12,208 nucleotides of DNA from VRUE01 sp035712345 (GTDB taxonomy: Bacteria; Actinomycetota; Thermoleophilia; Solirubrobacterales; 70-9), in the NCBI GenBank assembly GCA_035712345.1, contig DASTAY010000013.1, forward strand, positions 1-12,208, read 5' to 3'. Below the pieces are notes generated by a model, which worked only from the letters and a program-made list of their open reading frames with translations, was not told where the DNA came from and made no database searches. Within the stretch, counting starts at the first letter, position 1, and the number at the start of each line of letters is the position of its first letter. The position numbers were made by a program, and so were the translations under genes. Below, piece by piece: positions 1-6,398 of the stretch.

Positions 1-738
1 GGAGTTGGTCAGGTAGAGCGTCTCGATGATGTTGCCGATCATCACCTGGCCGGTGCCCCCGAGGATCTGTGCGTTGACGTAGTCGGCGGCTGCCGGGACG
101 AAGGTGAGGATCACCCCGGCGAAGACGCCCGGGAGCGACAACGGCAGGACCACGCGCCGGAACGCCTCACGCCGGCTGGAGAACAGGTCCGAGGCCGCCT
201 CCAGCAACGAGCGGTCGATCCTCTCCAGTGCGACGTAGATCGGCAGCACCATGAACGGCAGGAAGTTGTAGACCAGCCCGCCGATCACCGCCCACGACGT
301 GGCGAGCACGTGGAAGCCCTGGGGGAGCAGCCCCCAGTCCTTGAGGTTGCCCAGGAGGACGCCGTCGTCGGCGAGCAGGAACTGCCACGAGATCGTCCGG
401 ATCACGAAGGTGACGAAGAACGGCAGCAGGATCAAGAACAGGTAGGTCGACTTGTGTCGACCCCCTCGGAAGGCGATCCAGTAGGCCACCGGGTAGGCGA
501 GCAGGATGGTGATCACGGTGGTGGCCAGCCCGTAGAGCAGTGAGCGGATCAACTGCTCGTGATAGCTGCCGATCATGTCGGTGTAGTTGCCCCAGGACAG
601 GGTCTGACGGAACCCGGCTGCCAGCGAGCCGCTCTCCAGGGAGACGTTGACCATCGCGATCATCGGCACCACGAAGAAGACCGCCAGCCACAGGCCGCCG
701 GGGAGGATGAGCCAGTACGGCGCCAGACGTCGTCGCAT
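1..738 (-). CDS. potB: Spermidine/putrescine-type ABC transporter permease (PotB-like), 3' end cut by window edge
   Basis: Inner-membrane permease of a polyamine-type ABC importer, paired with the ATPase and binding protein encoded just upstream. The frame is open from an ATG at 738 to the window edge: 246 codons with no stop, so the C-terminus is missing. The protein starts MRRRLAPYWLILPGG. Hydrophobic segments lie at about residues 8-30, 66-90, 98-115, 147-168 and 204-216. The cytoplasmic EAA loop that contacts the ATPase is at about 180-203 (EAASDLF, then VVLPLSLPG). The Gly normally found four residues after EAA is Phe186 here, while the downstream LP...PG part is intact. The start lies 9 bp after the binding-protein stop, and a GAGG ribosome site overlaps that stop (TGAGG), so translation is probably coupled. 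Family membership is clear; the exact substrate (putrescine, spermidine or a related amine) is inferred. A second permease gene should follow to the left of the window. Confidence 0.9.
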   Translation of the reverse strand, partial: MRRRLAPYWLILPGGLWLAVFFVVPMIAMVNVSLESGSLAAGFRQTLSWGNYTDMIGSYHEQLIRSLLYGLATTVITILLAYPVAYWIAFRGGRHKSTYLFLILLPFFVTFVIRTISWQFLLADDGVLLGNLKDWGLLPQGFHVLATSWAVIGGLVYNFLPFMVLPIYVALERIDRSLLEAASDLFSSRREAFRRVVLPLSLPGVFAGVILTFVPAAADYVNAQILGGTGQVMIGNIIETLYLTNS

Positions 739-747
739 CTTGGGACC

Positions 748-2016
748 TCAGGACTGGTAGACCGGCTCGAAGATGCTGTTCCAGGTGTCCAGCTGCTTGC
801 CCTCCTTGGGGGTGAGCCCGATCGTGGTCTTGGCGTAGGTGGCCTCGTCGGGGAAGGTGGCGAAGCTGCGCGCGATCTGGTCGAGGTACTTCTTGTCCCC
901 GCCCTTGGCCGCGGCCGCGTCCTTCTCCACCACTGCCCTGGCGTCGGGCCCCGGCGAGATGTAGTTGACCCACTCGGTGACCTCGGCGGCGATCTTCGGT
1001 TGGTAGTAGAAGTCCATCAGCTCCATCGCGCTGACCGGGTTCTTGGCGCCCTTGAGGATCAAGAAGTTGTCGGTCCAGAGCAGTCCGCCCTCCTCCGGGA
1101 TGACGAACTTCAGCTCCTGCCCGATCGCCTTGCCGGAAAGGTTCTGCTGGAAGATGTCGCCCGACCAGGCCATCGACGCCCACAGGTCGCCCGTGGCCAG
1201 GCCCTGGATGTAGTTCTGCGAGTAGAAGTTCCGCACCAGGGGCTTCATGTCGTCCAGCCACTTGGCCGCCTTGCGCCAGTCGGACTCCGTCGACTTCAGC
1301 GGGTCCACCCCGATCGCCAGCAGGGCGCAGTTGGGCAGGTCCTCGTTGTTGGCGAACAGCCCGATGTGCCCCTTCAGCTTGGGGTCGTTGAGGTCCTGCC
1401 ACGAGGTGATCTTCTTGCCGGTGTACTTCGGGTTGTAGCCGATCCCGGTGAAGCCGGCCTGCCAGGGGATCGAGAACACGTTGCCAGGGTCGAAGGACTC
1501 GTTCTGGTACTTGGTGCCGGCGTACTTGTGGAAGTTGGTGAGCCGCGACTGGTCCAGCGGCACCAGGAAGCCGAGGTCCTTGAACTTGTTGAAGAAGATC
1601 CCGCTCGAGATCACCGCCAGGTCGTAGCCGCAGTACTGCCCCGCCGACAGGGACGGCTGCACCTTGGCGAAGAACGGCCCGTTGTCCTGGACGGCCTCCT
1701 GGTAGGTGACCTTGACCCCGCTCTTCTTCATGAACTGGTCGAGGCTGGGGTGGTCGGCCTTGCCCTTGGTGTCGATGTAGAGCGGCCAGTTGGCCCAGAC
1801 CAGCTCGCCGGTGGGCTTCTGGGCGGCCCAGTACTTGTCGACCGCCGACTTCGAGGTGCTGGCCTTCTTGCCCTGGGCCTGGATGCCCCCACAGGCGCTG
1901 AGGAGAGCCGCGCCGCCCGCGGCTCCCGCCAGACCGAGCACGCTACGCCGCGAGAAGCGGCTCGAGGTCATGCCTCGCCACAGAGCGGGGTCGGGGAGCT
2001 GCGGACTGTCGGACAT
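748..2016 (-). CDS. potD: Polyamine-type ABC transporter substrate-binding lipoprotein (PotD-like)
   Basis: Extracellular solute-binding protein, 422 aa, that captures the amine and delivers it to the permease. The N-terminus holds a twin-arginine motif SRRSVLG (residues 22-28), a short hydrophobic stretch, and a lipobox LSAC with Cys42, so it is probably exported folded by Tat and lipid-anchored. A shorter start at Met16 would still keep the signal. PotD-family landmarks are present: LVWANWPLY at 72-80, PWQAGFTGIGYN at 184-195, SWQDLNDPKLKG at 205-216, MAWSGD at 282-287 and LLWTDN at 312-317. From remembered family alignments, Trp284, Trp314 and Asp316 sit where E. coli PotD uses Trp229, Trp255 and Asp257 to hold the polyamine; this should be checked by alignment. 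The gene starts one base after the potA-like stop (TGA-G-ATG), with GGAAGG as ribosome site inside the end of potA. Putrescine, spermidine and other diamines cannot be told apart from sequence alone. Confidence 0.93.
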   Translation of the reverse strand: MSDSPQLPDPALWRGMTSSRFSRRSVLGLAGAAGGAALLSACGGIQAQGKKASTSKSAVDKYWAAQKPTGELVWANWPLYIDTKGKADHPSLDQFMKKSGVKVTYQEAVQDNGPFFAKVQPSLSAGQYCGYDLAVISSGIFFNKFKDLGFLVPLDQSRLTNFHKYAGTKYQNESFDPGNVFSIPWQAGFTGIGYNPKYTGKKITSWQDLNDPKLKGHIGLFANNEDLPNCALLAIGVDPLKSTESDWRKAAKWLDDMKPLVRNFYSQNYIQGLATGDLWASMAWSGDIFQQNLSGKAIGQELKFVIPEEGGLLWTDNFLILKGAKNPVSAMELMDFYYQPKIAAEVTEWVNYISPGPDARAVVEKDAAAAKGGDKKYLDQIARSFATFPDEATYAKTTIGLTPKEGKQLDTWNSIFEPVYQS

Positions 2017-2017
2017 C

Positions 2018-3118
2018 TCAGGATCCTTCCGGAGTCGAGCGGATGGGGTAGGAATGGCGCTTGGCCCAGGTGAGCCACACCTGGTCCCCGACAGTCGCCA
2101 CGTCCGAGGCGTCCTCGAGGTTCAGCCGGTGGCACAGCAGCCGCTCGCCGTGCGGGGTGTCGACGGCGTACGCCGTGAAGGTGCCCTGGTAGACGACCTC
2201 GGCGACCCTGCCGCTGACCATGCAGTCCGCGTCGACACGGCTCTTGGACAGGGCGATCTTCTCGGGACGGACCGTGACGACGACCTCGTCCCCGATGGAG
2301 CGTCCGTCCATCGCCACGACCACCCGCGAGTCCCCGCCCAGGTCGAGTACGGCGTCGCCTCCCGCCGCTCGGGCGGCGCCGGCGATGATGTTCGTGGTCC
2401 CGATGAAGTCGGCGACGAACCTGGTCGCCGGTCGCTCGTAGACCTCGCGCGGCGAGGCGAGCTGCTCGACCAGGCCGTTGTTCATCACCGCGATCCGGTC
2501 CGACATCGTCAGCGCCTCCCCCTGGTCATGGGTGACGTAGACGAAGGTGATCCCGACCTCGCGCTGGATCTTCTTCAGCTCGACCTGCAGGCCCTTGCGC
2601 AGCTTCAGGTCGAGCGCTCCGAGCGGCTCGTCGAGCAGCAGCACTTTCGGCAGGTTGACCAGCGCCCGCGCCAGCGCCACCCGCTGCTGCATGCCGCCGG
2701 AGAGCTGCGCCGGGCGCCGGTTGGCCTCGGCGGCGAGCCCGACCCGCTCCAGCTCGGTGCTCACCCGCTCGGCGATCTCCGCCCGGCTCACCCGCTTGCG
2801 TTTCAACCCGAAGGCGACGTTCTCCCTCACGCTGAGGTGTGGAAAGAGGGCGTAGCTCTGAAAGACCGTGTTGGTCGGGCGGCGATGCGGCGGCAGCTCG
2901 GCCACGTCGGCGCCCTCGATCCGGATCGCGCCCTCACTGGGGCGCTCGAAACCGGCGATCATCCGCAGCGTCGTCGTCTTGCCGCATCCGCTCGGGCCCA
3001 GCAGCGTGAAGAACTCCCCGCCGGCCAACTCCAGGTTCAGGTCGTCGACGGCGACCAGGCCGCCGAAGCGCTTGGTGACGCTGCGAAGCTCAACGCTCGG
3101 GATTTCGGTGTCCGTCAC
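2018..3118 (-). CDS. potA: Spermidine/putrescine-type ABC transporter ATP-binding protein (PotA-like)
   Basis: Cytoplasmic ATPase that powers the importer, 366 aa. All nucleotide-binding motifs are intact: Walker A GPSGCGKTT at 41-49, Q-loop Gln87 (FQSYALFPH), signature LSGGMQQR at 139-146, Walker B VLLLDEP at 159-165, D-loop GALD at 167-170 and switch His197 (YVTHDQGEA). After about residue 235 there is a C-terminal TOBE-type regulatory region, as in the PotA/CysA/MalK branch. The start is a GTG at 3118; going upstream in this frame an in-frame TGA is met after five codons with no other start, so the GTG is the only good choice. A nearby ATG at 3137 is out of frame and hits a stop at once. 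This is the first gene of the minus-strand operon and is divergent from the aminotransferase gene, with about 260 bp between them. Related ferric or thiosulfate ATPases look similar; the adjacent PotD-like protein favours polyamines. Confidence 0.93.
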   Translation of the reverse strand: MTDTEIPSVELRSVTKRFGGLVAVDDLNLELAGGEFFTLLGPSGCGKTTTLRMIAGFERPSEGAIRIEGADVAELPPHRRPTNTVFQSYALFPHLSVRENVAFGLKRKRVSRAEIAERVSTELERVGLAAEANRRPAQLSGGMQQRVALARALVNLPKVLLLDEPLGALDLKLRKGLQVELKKIQREVGITFVYVTHDQGEALTMSDRIAVMNNGLVEQLASPREVYERPATRFVADFIGTTNIIAGAARAAGGDAVLDLGGDSRVVVAMDGRSIGDEVVVTVRPEKIALSKSRVDADCMVSGRVAEVVYQGTFTAYAVDTPHGERLLCHRLNLEDASDVATVGDQVWLTWAKRHSYPIRSTPEGS

Positions 3119-3193
3119 TTCCGTGGCCGTTGTTCATTCTGGAGCCCCCCAAAAGCCCTCGATTGGAAAGTTACAGACAAGGAGTCGTCGGAT

Positions 3194-3226
3194 TCCATCG
3201 ATGCGACGGTACGGCGTATCGATGGA
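3194..3226. repeat. 12-bp imperfect inverted repeat, candidate operator
   Basis: Left arm TCCATCGATGCG (3194-3205) and right arm CGTATCGATGGA (3215-3226) match at 11 of 12 positions as reverse complements, with a 9-bp spacer. It lies mid-way in the divergent gap, about 75 bp before the potA-like start. Size and symmetry fit a dimeric regulator site; no regulator can be assigned from sequence alone. Confidence 0.6.
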
Positions 3227-3265
3227 CCGATACAAGTGGCAGATGTCCCAATCTTTGAGGCGCGG

Positions 3266-3284
3266 CTTGTACCTTTCGTACAAG
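3266..3284. repeat. Perfect 7-bp inverted repeat, 5-bp spacer
   Basis: CTTGTAC (3266-3272) and GTACAAG (3278-3284) are perfect reverse complements around CTTTC. The right arm shares its CAAG (3281-3284) with the next inverted repeat, so the two elements overlap. It sits roughly 60-70 bp upstream of the proposed aminotransferase -35 element, a distance usual for an activator site. Confidence 0.55.
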
Positions 3285-3296
3285 AGACTTCTCTTG
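3281..3296. repeat. Perfect 7-bp inverted repeat, 2-bp spacer
   Basis: CAAGAGA (3281-3287) and TCTCTTG (3290-3296) are perfect reverse complements around CT. It overlaps the right arm of the 3266-3284 repeat by four bases. In RNA the two hairpins would exclude each other; in DNA they could be alternative or cooperative protein sites. Confidence 0.5.
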
Positions 3297-3327
3297 GCTT
3301 GACCCAATGAACACTTGAATGCGAGAG

Positions 3328-3355
3328 TTGAGCGAGCTAGTTTTGTCCATAACGT
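3328..3355 (+). promoter_or_regulatory. Putative sigma-70-type promoter of the aminotransferase operon
   Basis: TTGAGC (3328-3333) and TAACGT (3350-3355) are separated by 16 bp and fit a -35/-10 pair with a TAnnnT -10 box. Transcription would begin near 3362, giving a leader of about 16 nt that still contains the purine-rich ribosome site at 3364-3371. A second -35-like TTGACC at 3299-3304 has no matching -10 box at the right distance. Assigned by eye. Confidence 0.4.
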
Positions 3356-3377
3356 CGTAGGACGAGAGGAGAAACGC

Positions 3378-4763
3378 GTGGCCATTGCGTCGCAGTCCAC
3401 CGGAGCGGTAGGAGCCGACCTCCAGGGACTGGCCATGCGGCACCTCTGGATGCATTTCTCGCGCATGGGCTCCTACGGGCTCGACCACGAGATCCCGATC
3501 ATCACCCGCGGGGAGGGCTGCTACGTCTACGACGAGCGCGGCAATCGCTACCTCGACGGCCTCTCCGCGCTCTTCTGCGTCAACGCGGGCCACGGCCGCG
3601 CCGAGCTGGGCGAGGCCGCGGCGCGCCAGGTCGAAGAGCTCGACTTCTACACGCTGTGGAGCTACGCCCACCCGCGCGCGATCGAGCTCGCCGCCCGGAT
3701 CGCCTCGCTCGCCCCCGGCGAGCTCAACCGCGTCTTCTTCACCTCGGGCGGCTCGGAGGCGGTCGAGTCGGCGCTGAAGCTCGCCCGCAACTACCACCGG
3801 GCCTTGGGCAAAGGGCAGAAGCACAAGGTGATCGCGCGCGAGATCGCCTACCACGGCACCTCGCTCGGCGCGCTCTCGGCCACCGGCATCACCGAGCTGC
3901 GCTCGCAGTTCGAGCCGCTCGTCCCCGGCGGCTGCCACGTCCCCAACACCAACGTCTACCGCTGGCCCGCCGACCGCCACCCGACCTGGGCGGCGGACGC
4001 GATCGAGGAGCGGATCGTGTTCGAGGGGCCGGAGACCGTCGCCGCGGTGATCCTCGAGCCAGTGCAGAACGCCGGCGGCTGCTTCGTCCCGCCCGACGGC
4101 TACTTCGAGCGGGTGCGCGAGATCTGCGACCGCCACGACGTGCTGATGATCTCCGACGAGGTGATCTGCGCCTGGGGCCGCCTCGGCCACTGGTTCGGCT
4201 GCGAGCGCTTCGGCTACGTGCCCGACATCGTCACCGTCGCCAAGGCGCTCACCTCCGCCTACGCGCCGATGGGTGCCGTGATCGCCGACGACCGCATCGC
4301 CGAGCCCTTCATGCAGGGGGACGCCTCCTTCGCGCACGGCTTCACCTTCGCCGGGCACCCGGTCGCCTCGGCGGTGGCGATGGCCAACCTCGACGTCTAT
4401 GAGCGCGAGGACCTCTGCGGGCATGTGCTCGCCAAGGAGGGCGAGTTCCGCCAGATGCTGGAGACGCTGCACGACCTCCCTATCGTCGGCGACGTGCGCG
4501 GCGCCGGCTTCTTCCAGGCGATCGAGCTGGTCAAGGACAAGGAGACCAAGGAGAGCTTCGACGGGGATGAGGCGGAGGATCTGCTGCGCGGCTTCCTCTC
4601 CGGCGAGCTCTACGAGCGCGGCCTGATCTGCCGCGCCGACGACCGCGGCGATCCGGTGATCCAGCTGGCGCCGCCGCTGATCGCCGACACGGAGCAGTTC
4701 GAGGAAATCCACGACGTATTGCGGGGGGTACTTACGGACGCGTGGGAGCGGGTCCGAAGATAG
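3378..4763 (+). CDS. Class III PLP-dependent aminotransferase, probably amine/omega-amino acid:pyruvate type
   Basis: Cytoplasmic fold-type I PLP aminotransferase, 461 aa. The start is a GTG at 3378 preceded by GAGAGGAG (3364-3371) at 6 bp spacing; a longer in-frame TTG at 3315 lacks such a site. Landmarks: GEGCYVYDERGNRYLDGLS at 45-63 (N-terminal substrate-side loop), FTSGGSEAVESALKLAR at 121-137 (PLP phosphate loop), AYHGTSLGALSATG at 157-170, the ISDEVICAWGRLG block at 258-270 with Asp260 for the PLP ring nitrogen, and VAKALTSAYAPMGA at 287-300 with Lys289 as the Schiff-base lysine. The family includes putrescine:pyruvate, GABA and beta-alanine:pyruvate aminotransferases. The divergent polyamine importer and the downstream alanine dehydrogenase and semialdehyde dehydrogenase argue for an amine donor and pyruvate acceptor. 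Substrate is inferred; the fold and chemistry are secure. The next gene starts 11 bp after the stop. Confidence 0.92.
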   Translation: MAIASQSTGAVGADLQGLAMRHLWMHFSRMGSYGLDHEIPIITRGEGCYVYDERGNRYLDGLSALFCVNAGHGRAELGEAAARQVEELDFYTLWSYAHPRAIELAARIASLAPGELNRVFFTSGGSEAVESALKLARNYHRALGKGQKHKVIAREIAYHGTSLGALSATGITELRSQFEPLVPGGCHVPNTNVYRWPADRHPTWAADAIEERIVFEGPETVAAVILEPVQNAGGCFVPPDGYFERVREICDRHDVLMISDEVICAWGRLGHWFGCERFGYVPDIVTVAKALTSAYAPMGAVIADDRIAEPFMQGDASFAHGFTFAGHPVASAVAMANLDVYEREDLCGHVLAKEGEFRQMLETLHDLPIVGDVRGAGFFQAIELVKDKETKESFDGDEAEDLLRGFLSGELYERGLICRADDRGDPVIQLAPPLIADTEQFEEIHDVLRGVLTDAWERVRR

Positions 4764-4774
4764 GCACTCAGGCG

Positions 4775-6337
4775 ATGCTCACCGTCCAGAGCCTGCTCGA
4801 CGAGGTCGGCCTCGAGCTGGTGGCCGGCGTCGACGCGGCCGAGGCGCCGCTGCGCTGGATCCACATCTCCGAGCTCGAGGACCCGACCCCGTGGCTGTCC
4901 GGCGGCGAGCTGATGCTGACCACCGGCATCCCGCTCGACAGCGCCGCCAAGCAGCGCTCCTACATCCGCCTGCTCACCGAGCACAACCTCGCCGGGCTCG
5001 GCTTCGGCACCGGCTTCAACCACAAGAAACTGCCGAAAGCGCTGGTCGAGGAGGCGCGCAAACGCGACTTCCCGCTGTTCGAGGTGCCCTACTCGACGCC
5101 GTTCATCGCGATCACCGAGAAGGCTTTCGCCAAGCTCGTCAACGAGCAGTACGAGGTGCTGCAGCGCGGCATCGCCATCCAGCGCCGGCTCGAGCGGCTG
5201 GTCCTCGAAGAGCGCGGCCTGGAGGAGATCGTGGCGACGATCGCCTCCGCCGTCGGCGGCACCGTCGCGATCCTCAACAATCGCGGCGAGCGCATCGCCG
5301 GCCGCGGCTTCCGCCGCGAGCTCTCGGCCGACGCCGTCAACGCGATCCGCGACGAAGCCCTGGAGCACATCGCCGACGGCCATCCCTTCGTCCCCACCCA
5401 TCCCTCGGTCGCCGGCCGCGCCCTCGCCCATCCGGTGATCTCGCCCGGCGGCGGGCCGCCGCAGGCCTGGGTGGTGATGGTGCGCGACTCCGGCGGGCTC
5501 GGCGACTTCGAGCGGCTGATCCTGCAGCAGGCGGTCGCCGTCGTCGCGCTCGAGCTGATGCGCCGCCGCGTCGCCCGCGAGACCGAGCGACGGCTGGCCG
5601 GCGACGTGCTGGCGGGCGCGCTGGGCGGCCGGCTCGACCCGAGCGAGCTGCGCCGGCGGCTCGAGCCGTTCGGCATCGGCGACGAGGCCGCCGTGCTCGT
5701 CTTCGACCTCGACGACCCGGCCGCTGCCGAGCCGGCGCTGGAGCGGGCGCTTGCCGCCGACGCCTGTCCGGCCGTCGTCGCGCCCCACGCCAGCGGCAGC
5801 CGCGAGCTGCTCTGCGCGGTGGTCGACGCCGCCGACCGCGACCCGGTCGACCTCGCCTCCGAAGCGCGGCGGGCGCTGATCAAAGAGCGCGGCACGGTGC
5901 GCGCCGCTGCCAGCCGCCCGGCGCCGCCGGAGGAGCTGCGCCACTCCTTTCACGAGGCGCGCTGCGCCCTCGAGGCGACCGCCTTCTCGGAGAACGGCGG
6001 CATGCCCGACGTCGCCTCCTGGCGCGACCTCGGCGCCTTCACCCTGCTGCTCTCGATCCAGGACGACGACGCGCTGGCGCTCTACTGCGACAGCGTGCTC
6101 GGCCCGATCGAGGCCGGCGACGAGGAGTACGGCGGCGAGCTGCTGCGCTCGCTGGAGGCCTTCATCGAGCAGAACGGCCAGTGGGAGCGCGCCGCGCGCG
6201 AGGTCTACTGCCACCGGCACACCCTGCGCTACCGGATGCGCAAGGTCGAAGAGCTGACCGGGCGCGACCTCTCCCGCGCCCACGATCGGATCGAGTTCTG
6301 GCTGGCGCTGCGGGCCAGGGAGCTGGTCGGACAATGA
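4775..6337 (+). CDS. PucR/CdaR-family transcriptional regulator
   Basis: DNA-binding regulator, 520 aa from the ATG at 4775; a longer GTG start at 4742, inside the end of the aminotransferase gene, is possible but PucR proteins typically begin MLTV as here. Three parts are visible: an N-terminal PucR (purine-catabolism-type) domain at about 1-125 (LRWIHISELEDPTPWLSGGELMLTTG), a middle GAF/GGDEF-like CdaR-type region, and a C-terminal PucR helix-turn-helix at about 456-515 (AAREVYCHRHTLRYRMRKVEELTGRDL). Family members commonly control purine, GABA, allantoin or polyamine catabolism and are often encoded next to their targets. Lying inside the catabolic operon, it probably senses a pathway amine or intermediate and acts at the divergent region 3119-3377 and perhaps at the inverted repeat directly after its own stop. 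No strong ribosome site precedes the ATG, so its translation may depend on coupling to the aminotransferase. Confidence 0.9.
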   Translation: MLTVQSLLDEVGLELVAGVDAAEAPLRWIHISELEDPTPWLSGGELMLTTGIPLDSAAKQRSYIRLLTEHNLAGLGFGTGFNHKKLPKALVEEARKRDFPLFEVPYSTPFIAITEKAFAKLVNEQYEVLQRGIAIQRRLERLVLEERGLEEIVATIASAVGGTVAILNNRGERIAGRGFRRELSADAVNAIRDEALEHIADGHPFVPTHPSVAGRALAHPVISPGGGPPQAWVVMVRDSGGLGDFERLILQQAVAVVALELMRRRVARETERRLAGDVLAGALGGRLDPSELRRRLEPFGIGDEAAVLVFDLDDPAAAEPALERALAADACPAVVAPHASGSRELLCAVVDAADRDPVDLASEARRALIKERGTVRAAASRPAPPEELRHSFHEARCALEATAFSENGGMPDVASWRDLGAFTLLLSIQDDDALALYCDSVLGPIEAGDEEYGGELLRSLEAFIEQNGQWERAAREVYCHRHTLRYRMRKVEELTGRDLSRAHDRIEFWLALRARELVGQ

Positions 6338-6388
6338 GAGCGCCGTCGAGGTTTGGCTCGCTATGCGGACCAAAGCTCTACGGCGCTC
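6338..6388. repeat. 19-bp imperfect inverted repeat filling the gap before ald
   Basis: The arms at 6338-6356 and 6370-6388 are reverse complements at 17 of 19 positions, with two single mismatches and a 13-nt loop. It begins on the first base after the regulator stop and ends one base before the GGGAGGA ribosome site of alanine dehydrogenase. No T-run follows, so a simple intrinsic terminator is unlikely. It may act as an mRNA hairpin (stability, processing, attenuation) or as a DNA operator. Confidence 0.7.
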
Positions 6389-6398
6389 GGGAGGAACC

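Larger units (their letters stand above)
3119..3377. promoter_or_regulatory. Divergent control region between importer and catabolic genes
   Basis: Intergenic segment that must carry promoters for both the minus-strand importer operon and the plus-strand aminotransferase operon. It is visibly more A+T-rich than its flanks and holds three inverted repeats (3194-3226, 3266-3284, 3281-3296; listed separately). No convincing minus-strand promoter was fixed by eye. The region could be bound by the PucR-family protein encoded downstream, which is an inference from gene order only. Confidence 0.7.

Noticed and set aside
559..2073. Long open frame on the plus strand (about 500 codons) opposite the binding-protein gene
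   Set aside because: Composition is the low-complexity Val/Leu/Asp/Arg/Gly mix typical of antisense frames in G+C-rich DNA, and the minus-strand frame carries a clear PotD-like protein with signal peptide.
3315..3377. TTG start giving 21 extra N-terminal residues on the aminotransferase
   Set aside because: No ribosome site precedes it, and it would include the proposed -10 box; GTG 3378 has GAGAGGAG at ideal spacing.
3171..4712. 513-codon open frame on the minus strand opposite the aminotransferase
   Set aside because: No recognisable domain, and the plus-strand frame has a complete aminotransferase with a good ribosome site.
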